A stretch of DNA of 64,000 bases. It comes from Chitinophagales bacterium (GTDB lineage Bacteria; Bacteroidota; Bacteroidia; Chitinophagales; Chitinophagaceae). The position numbers and the translations under genes are program-made. Positions within the stretch are counted from its first letter, which is position 1; each line of letters opens with the position of its first letter. The stretch is from positions 248,001 through 312,000 of the forward strand of contig JAFLBN010000001.1 in assembly GCA_017303395.1 (NCBI GenBank), given 5' to 3'. The notes under the pieces were generated by a model that ran no database searches, was not told where the DNA came from, and worked only from the letters and a program-made list of their open reading frames with translations. Positions 24,785-33,858 of this stretch are shown piece after piece.

Positions 24785-27700
24785 TTAACGTGCAATAACC
24801 AGTTTTTGGTATGCGATGTCTTTAGCACCATTTTCAGCCACTATCTGCAACTTGTACAAATACACCCCCGAAGGTAATATTGCGCCACTGGCATCTGTAC
24901 CATCCCATACCAGTTCTCGGCTGGCTCCTGCACCGGCTTCATATACTTGTTTCAGGGTACGAACCAGTCTGCCATCCATAGTATATATATAAATTTCTGA
25001 ATATAAGTATTCATCCGGGTGGTTATGTTCAAATACAAAATGTGTCTTGTCTTTGAATGGGTTAGGGTAATTTGAAAGCTTTTGCATTTTTACCAGTTTA
25101 CCATCTGCTACCTCAAAATCAACAGTACCCTCACCGGAATTATTATTGACATCCCATGCTTTCACCTTCAGCCTATGCCTGCCGTTAGCAAGCCCTGTCA
25201 TCGGGAAGTTTACGTACCCTTTTTTGTACGTATTTGCCTCTGTTTCATAATAATCGTTCAAGATAAACGGGCTCTCAACATTATCGTCAAGAATACCTAC
25301 AAGATCGTGCCCTACTGCATTGCCAGATACGTTGATACCTGTTTCGTCCTGCAGTACTACAAACAACAGGCTATTGCTACCAGTCAGCCCTCCATTTACA
25401 AACATACTATCTCCGATATATGGCCTAACAATCGGTGGATTTTTCTCCAGTATCGGGTTATCAGAGTACCCGCCTATTTTATAGGTTGTATCAAAGCCTG
25501 CACCATCTATCAATCCATTTTCTGCATAATAGCTAATCTTACCCTTGCCCACTTCATAATTAATATCCTTCGGTGCAATGAAAGAAACCGAGAACTTACC
25601 ATTTGTAACTGTCGCCTTACCACGGTAAATGATATTATTACGCACTTTGAATGTTTTATTGATAGCTGTGATAGTCTTTACCGTACGAGGTTTATCATAG
25701 ATTATCAGCGTTACCCTACCATTAAAACCGCCTAATATTTGCTTGTTCTCGTCGCCAACATAACCATCTACAGTGTAGCTACCCAATGCAGATAATGTAT
25801 TAACTGGCTGGCCTGTAATGCCGTCTTTAATGCTTTCGGTATATATGTATTGTTCAGGGAAATTAGGTGTAAGGGCAGGGTCTCCCAACAGTGCAAACTT
25901 TCTGAAGTTTACAATATAGGATGATGATGTTCCTGCAACACTGTAAGTCTTGTTTTTACCAATACGCAAGGCATCTCCGAAGGTGTGCCATTTGCCATTC
26001 TCACGGTCAAACTGGGCATCCAGAAAGTCTTTATTGATGATACGGTTAGGGTCTTGATATACTAATTGCGTAGTGGTTAGCGATGCTATTGCTCCACCAT
26101 CTTTTTTCAACACTATCTGCTCTCCTGCCGAAACGAATTGTGGTTGATCAAACTGGCCAAAATCGCAAGTAGCAGTTATCATAAATGGCAACTTATTTAT
26201 GTTTGCCCATTTGCTGTAATCGTCCTGTGTAATGATACGCTCATGCGCCAATACATCTATGTTTCCGTGTCCGTTGTAGTTGAGCAGCAACGTACCTTTA
26301 AATATCTGATCGTTGATAGATTTATTGGCTTGCGGTGCACGTGCACCACCTGGTGTCGATACAAATGGCACTGCATCCAGATATATCTTATTGCTGTTGT
26401 AAAGGTTAGACCTGTAGGTTATGGTTGTGTCCATAATCTCACCATCCTCCATATGCGGCCCTGCATTATCCTCATCATCTGTCACAAGTGTTGTAGATAT
26501 TCTCCATGGGCCAAGAGAAGATGGGCTTTTGTAGATTTTCACCTTATTGACCATACCTCTCGCTTCTTCAAGTGTCTTTACAGGAAAACGTCCGACACCA
26601 ATATCTAATGTATTGGCAATGTTGGTGTTTTCTATATCTTCATTATCATCCAGAAAACCGAAGAAATCATCACCACTATAACTTGCAATTCTGTCAAAAG
26701 ATTGTTGTGATTCAAAAGTAGGTACATAGTTGGTATTATTGCTAATGCGATTCCTGTAATCGTAAGAAGCATCGCCCATCAGCAAAAGATATTTAGGCAT
26801 TTCATTAACATCATTTCCTGCCCTGTCATAAAACATCTTTACAAAATCGCGAATGGCAGAAATATCCTGACTGCCGGAAGAAAATTCGTTGTAGATATGT
26901 TGTGGTGTAGTTACCAATACACGGTATTTATTATGCTGTCTGTGAAAATCTGCCAACTCTTCTGCCGCAGGTACAAACTCAGGCGCAGCAACAATAACAT
27001 AATCAACAGCGTCGTGTGCATGCAGATTTTGGTTATCAACTTTACCCGCATATTCAGGCACTCCTGCACTTCCACCACTTACAACTACAAACTGATGTAA
27101 GGTAGCCGCATCCTGTACAAACTGATATTCACTACCTGCCAGTGTGCCGTTCATCTTCACTGCATTATTTGCATCTGTAACATCCCATACCTGCAGGTTA
27201 GCATCTGCATTACTTATTCTGTAAGATGTTATTTTACCAGCACCGGTAGTATATGCGTCTCTGAACACAAATGCACTACCATTATAAGCAAGCGCTTTAC
27301 GTGTATTCACTTCTACATAATCCAGATAACCTGTAATATCTGTTCTGGCAGGTACGAAGCTTATTTTCAGCGTATTTTTTCCGGAAGCATTTCCATCAGT
27401 CCATTTTACTTCTTTGGTTACCATAGGTGGCGCATCATCATTCCATGCAGATGAGCCTAACTGGTGTGTGCCTACCGACATACCGTTTCTTGTAATGGTA
27501 AAGTTATTCGGGCTGGCATCACCACGAGATGCCAGCACCATCCTGAATGAAGCATCATCATTCAGTGTACCCAAATCAAACTCTATAGTTCTGTTATCTG
27601 TCTTTCCGGCAAGTGTGCTAAAATCCTCGCCAACCCAGTTTTTACCATATTTGGCAGGGTTATTCATATCATTTTCATACACATAATAGTCGTTGTATGA

Positions 27701-28519
27701 ACTTGAATTAGTATTGGCAGAAAGTGAACCTTGCTGAGCTGCTAAACGCTTACCTGTAGCATCAAAATTCAGAAAGTAGTAGGCTTTGTCTTCGTACAGG
27801 TTTTTGGCATGCGAAAAAGTTTTGCCATCGGTGTTTAGTGTCCATTTTGTAGGCCCTACTGCATAGAAAACTACATAGTCTCCCTGCCCGAAAACACCAT
27901 CTCCTCCATCATTCACCCATATGGCAACTTCTGTCAGGTCTGTTTTTCTGGGTATAGCATTATTTTCAGGCAGCATATTGCCCCCATTACCAAACACACG
28001 AATATTTGAAGGGCTGATTTTAGAAGCGTCCACACCAAGTTTAGAAACTATAAAGTCATAATCAACTTTATACACACCTGTTTCCGGCACTGCAATCTTA
28101 TACCAATTGCCTGTGGCCAGCGGGGTACTGGCAGCAGTGGTTTTCAATGCCGCAGGCTTTGTAGTTTCTGTCTCCGTAATATCCAGTGTAAAACTGCTGA
28201 TACGCTTGATGGCTCCCGCTGTTCCGGTATAAGCAGGCACCCTTACCAATGCAAAAGGGCGTTTTCTGTCCTTACCCAGCACTATATCAAAATTATCTGC
28301 TTTGCAAGGGTATGCGTCAGCAGGCATCTGGTCTGCGTCTGTATAGCCGGCATATTCCAATACAATTTTGGGCATAGCATAGCTCTGCAGCCATATTTTT
28401 TTAACAACATAGCCGTTAGTTATCTCTCCTTTCGATACGGAAAAATCATGCTTTTCTGCCCTTGTTTCGGTGGCACTAAAAGCGGCAAATAAGGTTATGG
28501 CAAAAACTACTTTCTTCAT
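24785..28519 (-). CDS. porU: Type IX secretion system C25 peptidase / sortase PorU
   Basis: 1244 residues with signal peptide (MKKVVFAITLFAAFSATETRA). After an N-terminal beta region, the peptidase C25 (gingipain) domain occupies about residues 530-900. The catalytic His lies in LLNYNGHGNIDVLAHERI (near 749) and the Cys in MITATCDFGQF (near 785). The C terminus (LSNYPNPFKDKTHFVFEHNH to GVYLYKLQIV) is a T9SS-type/FlgD-like sorting domain. PorU cleaves the sorting signals of cargo at the cell surface and attaches them to anionic lipopolysaccharide. It lies next to porV and is divergent from gldJ; a TAATTTTG box (28555-28562) precedes it. Confidence 0.95.
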   Translation of the reverse strand: MKKVVFAITLFAAFSATETRAEKHDFSVSKGEITNGYVVKKIWLQSYAMPKIVLEYAGYTDADQMPADAYPCKADNFDIVLGKDRKRPFALVRVPAYTGTAGAIKRISSFTLDITETETTKPAALKTTAASTPLATGNWYKIAVPETGVYKVDYDFIVSKLGVDASKISPSNIRVFGNGGNMLPENNAIPRKTDLTEVAIWVNDGGDGVFGQGDYVVFYAVGPTKWTLNTDGKTFSHAKNLYEDKAYYFLNFDATGKRLAAQQGSLSANTNSSSYNDYYVYENDMNNPAKYGKNWVGEDFSTLAGKTDNRTIEFDLGTLNDDASFRMVLASRGDASPNNFTITRNGMSVGTHQLGSSAWNDDAPPMVTKEVKWTDGNASGKNTLKISFVPARTDITGYLDYVEVNTRKALAYNGSAFVFRDAYTTGAGKITSYRISNADANLQVWDVTDANNAVKMNGTLAGSEYQFVQDAATLHQFVVVSGGSAGVPEYAGKVDNQNLHAHDAVDYVIVAAPEFVPAAEELADFHRQHNKYRVLVTTPQHIYNEFSSGSQDISAIRDFVKMFYDRAGNDVNEMPKYLLLMGDASYDYRNRISNNTNYVPTFESQQSFDRIASYSGDDFFGFLDDNEDIENTNIANTLDIGVGRFPVKTLEEARGMVNKVKIYKSPSSLGPWRISTTLVTDDEDNAGPHMEDGEIMDTTITYRSNLYNSNKIYLDAVPFVSTPGGARAPQANKSINDQIFKGTLLLNYNGHGNIDVLAHERIITQDDYSKWANINKLPFMITATCDFGQFDQPQFVSAGEQIVLKKDGGAIASLTTTQLVYQDPNRIINKDFLDAQFDRENGKWHTFGDALRIGKNKTYSVAGTSSSYIVNFRKFALLGDPALTPNFPEQYIYTESIKDGITGQPVNTLSALGSYTVDGYVGDENKQILGGFNGRVTLIIYDKPRTVKTITAINKTFKVRNNIIYRGKATVTNGKFSVSFIAPKDINYEVGKGKISYYAENGLIDGAGFDTTYKIGGYSDNPILEKNPPIVRPYIGDSMFVNGGLTGSNSLLFVVLQDETGINVSGNAVGHDLVGILDDNVESPFILNDYYETEANTYKKGYVNFPMTGLANGRHRLKVKAWDVNNNSGEGTVDFEVADGKLVKMQKLSNYPNPFKDKTHFVFEHNHPDEYLYSEIYIYTMDGRLVRTLKQVYEAGAGASRELVWDGTDASGAILPSGVYLYKLQIVAENGAKDIAYQKLVIAR

Positions 28520-28554
28520 ACTAAAACACTGGATTTACCTTGGTTTGTATCTAT

Positions 28555-28562
28555 CAAAATTA
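28555..28562 (-). promoter_or_regulatory. -7 box (TAATTTTG) for porU
   Basis: Minus-strand TAATTTTG, 36 bases before the porU ATG, in the 257-bp A+T-rich divergent region with gldJ. The rest of that region shows no clear repeat. Confidence 0.45.
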
Positions 28563-28776
28563 ATGTATTAAAACCACGCTCAGACAATTGTCGTTCAGTG
28601 ACTGTAATCTTAACGTAAAACTTCAGATATTATTATATTTTATTTAACATTATCCAAACCCACAATTTTTGCATGATAAATGTTTGAAAGCTTGACATTT
28701 TGAAATTAATGCTCTATCATTGTAACACTTTTAACAAATTGTTCAACCAATTCGTAGCAAATATTTTTCTCTGATT

Positions 28777-30309
28777 ATGAAAAGAACTCTCATTGGCGTG
28801 AGCTTGCTTTGCATCGGAACAGCTACCTTTCTAACGGCATGCTCTTCTAAACAAAATGTCGGTGTTTCACAGACTACCGGCTGGGATTACAACGACCCAC
28901 GCCTGGGTGGTTTTGACGTTTCAAACTATCCCGGTCAGCAAACAGGCCCTGGTCTTACGTTTATTGAAGGTGGTCGTTTTACAATGGGACAAACCGAAGA
29001 AGATTTAACCATCGAACGTAACAATATCCCGCGTACTGTTTCTGTTTCTTCATTCTACATGGATGAAACAGAGGTAGCCAACATCCACTATCGCGAATAC
29101 ATCTACTGGTTGTCTCGCGCTTATGGTTCTGACTATCCGAACATTATCGCAAAGGCATTGCCTGATACAAACTGCTGGCGCAAAGCACTTTCATACAATG
29201 AGCCTCTGGTTCAATATTATTTCCGTCATGCGGCTTACAACTACTATCCTGTAGTTGGTGTTAACTGGAATCAGGCTAACGAATTCGCTAAATGGCGTAG
29301 TGACCGTGTTAATGAGTACATCCTCATCAAAAACGGTTTCCTGAAAAAGAATGCAAACCAAGTGAACGAAGACATCTTCGATTCAGAAACATATGTAAAT
29401 GGTCAGTACGATGGTACGCCTGGTCACAATCGCAAACGCGATTACGATCCTTCTGGTTCTGGCAAACGCAACCTGAAGTTCTCTGACGGCTATCTGCTGC
29501 CAAACTACCGCCTCCCGACAGAAGCTGAATGGGAATATGCTGCTGTAGCTAACATCGGCAACAACCCAGAACGCGAAACTGGCCGTCGTCGTGGTGAAGA
29601 AGTTATCACAGATCGTAACGTTTACCCTTGGGGTGATGCTTATACAACTCGTTATGGCATCCGTAACTCTTACCAAGGTCAGTTCCTGGGCAACTTCAAA
29701 CGTGGTAAAGGTGATGCAATGGGTCTTGCAGGTGGTCTGAATGACAATGCTGACATCCCTGCTCCAATCTATTCTTACCAACCAAACTCTTACGGTCTGT
29801 ACAACATGGCAGGTAACGTATCTGAGTGGGTTCTGGATACTTATCGTCCATATACTAACGACATGAACGATTTCCGTCCATTCCGTGGTAATGTTTACGA
29901 AACTTACACTCGTATCGCAGAAGATAACTCTCTGGAAGATAAAGATAGCTTAGGTCATCTGTCTCGCCGTATCATGTCTAATGACGAAGTAATGGCTCGC
30001 GAAATATTTGATGGTAATGTATCAGATCTGCGCGACTATCAAGATGGCGACAGTGCTTCTCAGTTTGTTTACAACTACGGTAACAACACTTTGATCAACA
30101 ACGATGCTAAAATATACAAAGGTGCTTCTTGGAACGATCGTGCATACTGGATGTCTCCTGGCACACGCCGCTACATGCAAGCTAAACAATCTAGCAGCAC
30201 AGTTGGTTTCCGTTGCGTAATGGATCGTCTGGGTTCACCAAACGGCCGCAACGATGAAAGGGCTGGTAACTACTTCGGTAAAAAAGGTGGTCGCCCTCCA
30301 CGCAAATAA
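28777..30309 (+). CDS. gldJ: Gliding motility / type IX secretion lipoprotein GldJ
   Basis: 510 residues. A signal with lipobox (TATFLTACSSKQ) makes it a lipoprotein. The body is a formylglycine-generating-enzyme (SUMF1) fold: GLTFIEGGRFTMGQTEED, SSFYMDETEVANIHYREY, PVVGVNWNQANEFAKWRS, YRLPTEAEWEYAA, and YNMAGNVSEWVLDTYR. The catalytic pair of true FGE is not expected in GldJ. GldJ stabilises GldK and other gliding/T9SS components in the periplasm. It is divergent from porU, and murF follows behind a terminator, the synteny known from Flavobacterium. Codon use appears strongly optimised. Confidence 0.95.
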   Translation: MKRTLIGVSLLCIGTATFLTACSSKQNVGVSQTTGWDYNDPRLGGFDVSNYPGQQTGPGLTFIEGGRFTMGQTEEDLTIERNNIPRTVSVSSFYMDETEVANIHYREYIYWLSRAYGSDYPNIIAKALPDTNCWRKALSYNEPLVQYYFRHAAYNYYPVVGVNWNQANEFAKWRSDRVNEYILIKNGFLKKNANQVNEDIFDSETYVNGQYDGTPGHNRKRDYDPSGSGKRNLKFSDGYLLPNYRLPTEAEWEYAAVANIGNNPERETGRRRGEEVITDRNVYPWGDAYTTRYGIRNSYQGQFLGNFKRGKGDAMGLAGGLNDNADIPAPIYSYQPNSYGLYNMAGNVSEWVLDTYRPYTNDMNDFRPFRGNVYETYTRIAEDNSLEDKDSLGHLSRRIMSNDEVMAREIFDGNVSDLRDYQDGDSASQFVYNYGNNTLINNDAKIYKGASWNDRAYWMSPGTRRYMQAKQSSSTVGFRCVMDRLGSPNGRNDERAGNYFGKKGGRPPRK

Positions 30310-30331
30310 TCAGAGAATTCTTTTCATAATT

Positions 30332-30365
30332 CAAACCCCTTCTTCCGAAGGGGTTTGTTATTTTT
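30332..30365 (+). terminator. Rho-independent terminator after gldJ
   Basis: CAAACCCCTTC (30332-30342) and GAAGGGGTTTG (30347-30357) pair perfectly and are followed by T-rich sequence just before murF. Confidence 0.85.
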
Positions 30366-30386
30366 ATACCCTAAACAATCCCGGAT

Positions 30387-31670
30387 TTGGAAATCGCAGC
30401 TTTATACGAGATTTATAAAAAACACCCCTCCGTACAAACAGATACCCGCAAACTGAAACAGGGTGACATATTCTTTGCTCTGAAAGGCCCCAACTTCAAC
30501 GGCAATGCATTTGCCCAACAAGCACTGGAAGCAGGTGCAGCATACGCAGTAGTAGATGAGCAGGAATTTGTAGCAGACGAACGCTACCTGTTGGTAGATG
30601 ATGTACTGACAGCCCTGCAACAACTGGCAAAACACCACCGCCAGCAATTCAATATTCCTTTCATTGCCATCACAGGCTCTAACGGCAAAACAACTACCAA
30701 AGAACTGGTAACAACCGTACTGCAACAACAATATAAAACATACGCTACAGAAGGGAACCTCAATAATCACATTGGCGTGCCATTGACACTTTTAAAGATT
30801 AAAAGCGATGCGCAGATGGCTGTTATTGAAATGGGCGCCAACCATCAGAAAGAGATTGAAAGCTATTGCAAAATAGCATTGCCTACACATGCCATCATTA
30901 CCAACTGCGGCAAAGCGCATATAGAGGGCTTTGGCGGCATAGAAGGGGTGCGCAAGGGGAAAGGTGAGCTCTACGACTATATACGCGAAAATAACGGCAT
31001 AATATTCCGAAATACAGACCTTGACTATCTGGTTGGCATGAGCCATGGCATCAGTAATCAGGTTACTTATGGCAGTGCAGATGCAGATTATATTGGCACG
31101 GCAGCCATGAAGGATGTATTCCTATCTGTAGAACTTACAAAACCGGTTTCGGAAACAATTGATACCCAATTAGTTGGCGATTACAATTTCCCCAATACCA
31201 TGGTAGCAATAGCTGTTGGTATGCACTTTGGTATAGACATAGCTACTATCAGCAATGCCATAGCGCATTACAACCCCGACAACAGCCGTTCTCAATGGCT
31301 GCAGAAGGGCAGTAATAAAATCATTCTGGATGCCTACAATGCCAATCCTACCAGCATGCGCGCCGCCATAACCAATTTTGCAAACGCACAGCTAAGCAAC
31401 AAAATGCTGTGGATAGGCGGTATGAAGGAAATGGGCACAGAAGAGGCAAAAGAACACAACGAACTGGTACAACTGGTACAACAATACAACTGGAACAATG
31501 TAATACTGGTCGGCAAAGAGTTTGACGGCATTGCCCACAACTATCAGCATTTCCAAACATCTGCAGATGCTGCAGCCTATGTAAAGGCAAATATGCCCGC
31601 AGACGCTGCTATCCTCATAAAGGGCTCTCGTGGCAGCAGGATGGAGGTATTGCTCGATGCTTTATCATAA
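30387..31670 (+). CDS. murF: UDP-N-acetylmuramoyl-tripeptide--D-alanyl-D-alanine ligase
   Basis: 427 residues. The ATP loop ITGSNGKTTTKELV, the VIEMGANHQKEIESYC segment, HAIITNCGKAHIEGFGG, and the substrate region IILDAYNANPTSM are diagnostic of MurF. It adds D-Ala-D-Ala to the UDP-MurNAc-tripeptide, the last cytoplasmic step of peptidoglycan precursor synthesis. An in-frame stop at 30372 leaves only TTG at 30387 as start that keeps the conserved N terminus (EIAALYEIYKKHPSVQTDTR). The next three genes follow on the same strand with short gaps. Confidence 0.95.
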   Translation: MEIAALYEIYKKHPSVQTDTRKLKQGDIFFALKGPNFNGNAFAQQALEAGAAYAVVDEQEFVADERYLLVDDVLTALQQLAKHHRQQFNIPFIAITGSNGKTTTKELVTTVLQQQYKTYATEGNLNNHIGVPLTLLKIKSDAQMAVIEMGANHQKEIESYCKIALPTHAIITNCGKAHIEGFGGIEGVRKGKGELYDYIRENNGIIFRNTDLDYLVGMSHGISNQVTYGSADADYIGTAAMKDVFLSVELTKPVSETIDTQLVGDYNFPNTMVAIAVGMHFGIDIATISNAIAHYNPDNSRSQWLQKGSNKIILDAYNANPTSMRAAITNFANAQLSNKMLWIGGMKEMGTEEAKEHNELVQLVQQYNWNNVILVGKEFDGIAHNYQHFQTSADAAAYVKANMPADAAILIKGSRGSRMEVLLDALS

Positions 31671-31706
31671 TTGTACTAATTTCACCCACAGAGAAACTGA
31701 TAAGCG

Positions 31707-32111
31707 ATGAAAACCAACGAAGTACCGCAGGACAAGCGCGACTTTAAAGAGGGCGACAAAATACACAAACTGATGTATGCTGTAGATAACGATGGCAAAT
31801 ACACAGGCATCACCTCTGCGGGTTGGGAAGCCGAAAACATTGCCACCAAACAGGCATGGGATGCAGTAGATGAAGAACTGGCAGAAACTGCCGATAAAGT
31901 AAAAAAAGGCGAACTGAGCTCCATAGCCTACTACATGCAGAAAAACCTGATGGAAGTATCGTTGTTGGCAAGTTATGTTGGCAAATGGCAATGGCAGGTA
32001 AAACGACACTTCAAACCATCTGTTTTTAATAAACTGAGCGCGGATATGCTGGCTAAATACGCCGCTGTTTTCAATATCTCTGTCGATGAGCTGAAGAGCT
32101 TTGGCAAATAA
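31707..32111 (+). CDS. Conserved-looking soluble protein of unknown function, upstream of the BtrH-type gene
   Basis: 134 residues, no signal or membrane segment. The N-terminal half has a Trp/acidic segment (GITSAGWEAENIATKQAWDA) then a helical part (EELAETADKVKKGELSSIAY). The C-terminal half (SLLASYVGKWQWQVKRHFKP, then LADMLAKYAAVFNISVDELK) could be an HTH-like helical bundle. Not recognised. It begins 36 bases after murF and ends 21 bases before the BtrH-type gene, so it is probably in the same transcript and may be its partner protein. Confidence 0.8.
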   Translation: MKTNEVPQDKRDFKEGDKIHKLMYAVDNDGKYTGITSAGWEAENIATKQAWDAVDEELAETADKVKKGELSSIAYYMQKNLMEVSLLASYVGKWQWQVKRHFKPSVFNKLSADMLAKYAAVFNISVDELKSFGK

Positions 32112-32132
32112 TGATTACCCCCTTCGTACTAC

Positions 32133-33137
32133 ATGAGCACTGTATCATACAAACACTTCCAGCATGCCCACTGCGAAAGCGGTGTAACAGCTAATCTGCT
32201 GAGGCATGAAGGCATTAACATAAGCGAACCAATGGCATTTGGCATAGGTGCCGGTATTTTCTTTGCCCACCTGCCATTTGTAAAGGTGAGCGGCACTCCC
32301 GGCACTACGTTCCGTACATGGCCGGGCGCTATCTTCAAGCGCACTACACAGCGTTTGGGTATAGAAATGCACACAGAACGCTTCCGCTCTCCCGAACGTG
32401 CCAATCAGGCACTGGATAGTGTAATAGCTACGGGAAAGCCCGTTGGTATGCTCAGCAGCGTGTATTATCTGCCTTACCTGCCCGAAGCCTTCCGTTTCCA
32501 CTTCAATGCGCACAATCTGGTGGTATATGGCAAAGAAAACGGCCAGTACCTTGTCAGCGACCCGATACTGGAAGATGTGGCTACCATTGCGCCCGAAGAC
32601 CTTGCAAAAGCACGTTTTGCCAAAGGCACGCCCGAGCCGCGCGGGTTTATGTATTATGTAAAATCTGTACCTCAACACATAGACTATACCAAAGCCATAC
32701 AGGCAGGCATCAAACAGACTTGCTTTTTTATGCTGTCTCCGCCATTACCATGGTTTGGCAACAAAGCCATCTTTCTGTTATCAAAACAGATAAAAAAATA
32801 CCCGCAAAAGCTTACGCCACGAAAAGCATCCCTGTATCTGGGTAATGTAGTGCGTATGCAGGAAGAAATAGGCACCGGTGGTGCAGGTTTCCGCTTTCTG
32901 TACGCTGCCTTCCTGCAAGAGGCTGGAACAATGCTGAAAAGAGACGATTTACAGGGTTTTTCTGCAGAATTGACCAAAATAGGTGACGACTGGCGCAATT
33001 TTGCCTACCACGCAGCCCGCTTGATGAAAGACCGCAAGTCTGACCTTGTGTCTTTCGACGAATTGAGTGACCTGTTGCGTGTTTGCGGCGAAAAAGAGCG
33101 CGACTTATTTGGCCGTATGCAAAAAATAAAGTGGTAA
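32133..33137 (+). CDS. BtrH_N / DUF4872-type protein
   Basis: 334 residues. The N-terminal half matches the BtrH_N pattern: FQHAHCESGVTANLLRHEGI with conserved His-Cys, then MAFGIGAGIFFAHLPF and FHFNAHNLVVYGKENGQYLV with an Asn-Ala-His. This fold is papain/C39-like; BtrH of butirosin synthesis is an acyltransferase that moves an acyl group from a carrier protein. The C-terminal half (KIGDDWRNFAYHAARLMKDR) matches the DUF4872-type helical region. Substrate unknown here. It is preceded by a small unknown gene, 21 bases away. No nonribosomal peptide or carrier protein gene is visible in the window. Confidence 0.8.
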   Translation: MSTVSYKHFQHAHCESGVTANLLRHEGINISEPMAFGIGAGIFFAHLPFVKVSGTPGTTFRTWPGAIFKRTTQRLGIEMHTERFRSPERANQALDSVIATGKPVGMLSSVYYLPYLPEAFRFHFNAHNLVVYGKENGQYLVSDPILEDVATIAPEDLAKARFAKGTPEPRGFMYYVKSVPQHIDYTKAIQAGIKQTCFFMLSPPLPWFGNKAIFLLSKQIKKYPQKLTPRKASLYLGNVVRMQEEIGTGGAGFRFLYAAFLQEAGTMLKRDDLQGFSAELTKIGDDWRNFAYHAARLMKDRKSDLVSFDELSDLLRVCGEKERDLFGRMQKIKW

Positions 33138-33174
33138 GCATCAGTGTATTAACATCTCGGTAGAAAAATATCTT

Positions 33175-33182
33175 TATTTTTG
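33175..33182 (+). promoter_or_regulatory. -7 box (TATTTTTG) for the GtrA gene
   Basis: TATTTTTG matches TAnnTTTG; the GTG start is 19 bases further. Confidence 0.5.
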
Positions 33183-33201
33183 CCGTCTTATTCCTCTGTG
33201 T

Positions 33202-33705
33202 GTGAACGGTAATAACAGACGTGCCATATTGAGCTTTATAGATTTCTTCCATCCGCCTTTCTCGCGTTGGATAAATCGCCAGACCTTCCGCTACCTAGCT
33301 TGCGGGGGCACCAATACTATGCTCGATATAGTCATCTACTGGTTCAGCTACAACTTTTTGCTTGATAAACAGACGGTGCATATTGCAGGCATGCACATTG
33401 CCCCGCACATTTTTGCCTTCATGATATCGTTCTCCATCAGCTTCCCGCTGGGTTTTGCGTTATCAAAATACCTTGTTTTCTCTGAATCCAACCTGAAAGG
33501 GCGCATACAACTCTTCCGCTACGCGGTATTGGTTAGCATGTGCATCATACTCAACTACGTATTCCTGAAGCTGTTTGTAGATGGTTTTGGCTGGTATCCT
33601 ACCCCGTCAAAAATCCTTACAACGGCACTTGTGGCTATTTTCAGCTACGTATCTCAACGCAATTTCACCTTCAAAGTGAAGCCAGATACTGCGGTTGTAG
33701 AGTAA
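33202..33705 (+). CDS. GtrA-family membrane protein
   Basis: 167 residues with four membrane helices: the GtrA core begins TFRYLACGGTNTMLDIVIYW and continues with ISFSISFPLGFALSKYLVF, then FRYAVLVSMCIILNYVFLKL and KILTTALVAIFSYVSQRNFTF. The final RNFTF motif is typical. GtrA proteins are thought to flip lipid-linked sugars or partner with glycosyltransferases. The start is GTG at 33202; no ATG precedes the core. It has its own promoter box. No sugar-transfer gene lies beside it. Inner membrane. Confidence 0.9.
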   Translation: MNGNNRRAILSFIDFFHPPFSRWINRQTFRYLACGGTNTMLDIVIYWFSYNFLLDKQTVHIAGMHIAPHIFAFMISFSISFPLGFALSKYLVFSESNLKGRIQLFRYAVLVSMCIILNYVFLKLFVDGFGWYPTPSKILTTALVAIFSYVSQRNFTFKVKPDTAVVE

Positions 33706-33840
33706 GGTCACGTTGTAGCATCAACACATTTTCATTCCTATTTTCTTTAGTTAAATTACTGGTAATTGGTTATCAATAAGGTAAAGACATCTATATACTT
33801 TACCTATCGACTTACTACTTATGCCTAACGCCTAATATTG

Positions 33841-33848
33841 TACCTTTG
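33841..33848 (+). promoter_or_regulatory. -7 box (TACCTTTG) for prfB, near-leaderless
   Basis: TACCTTTG ends 10 bases before the ATG at 33859, leaving at most a few nucleotides of 5' leader. Confidence 0.55.
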
Positions 33849-33858
33849 CCCACACATT

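Noticed and set aside
33838-33858. Seven extra residues at the RF2 N terminus
   Set aside because: The TTG start and following codons are the TACCTTTG promoter box itself.
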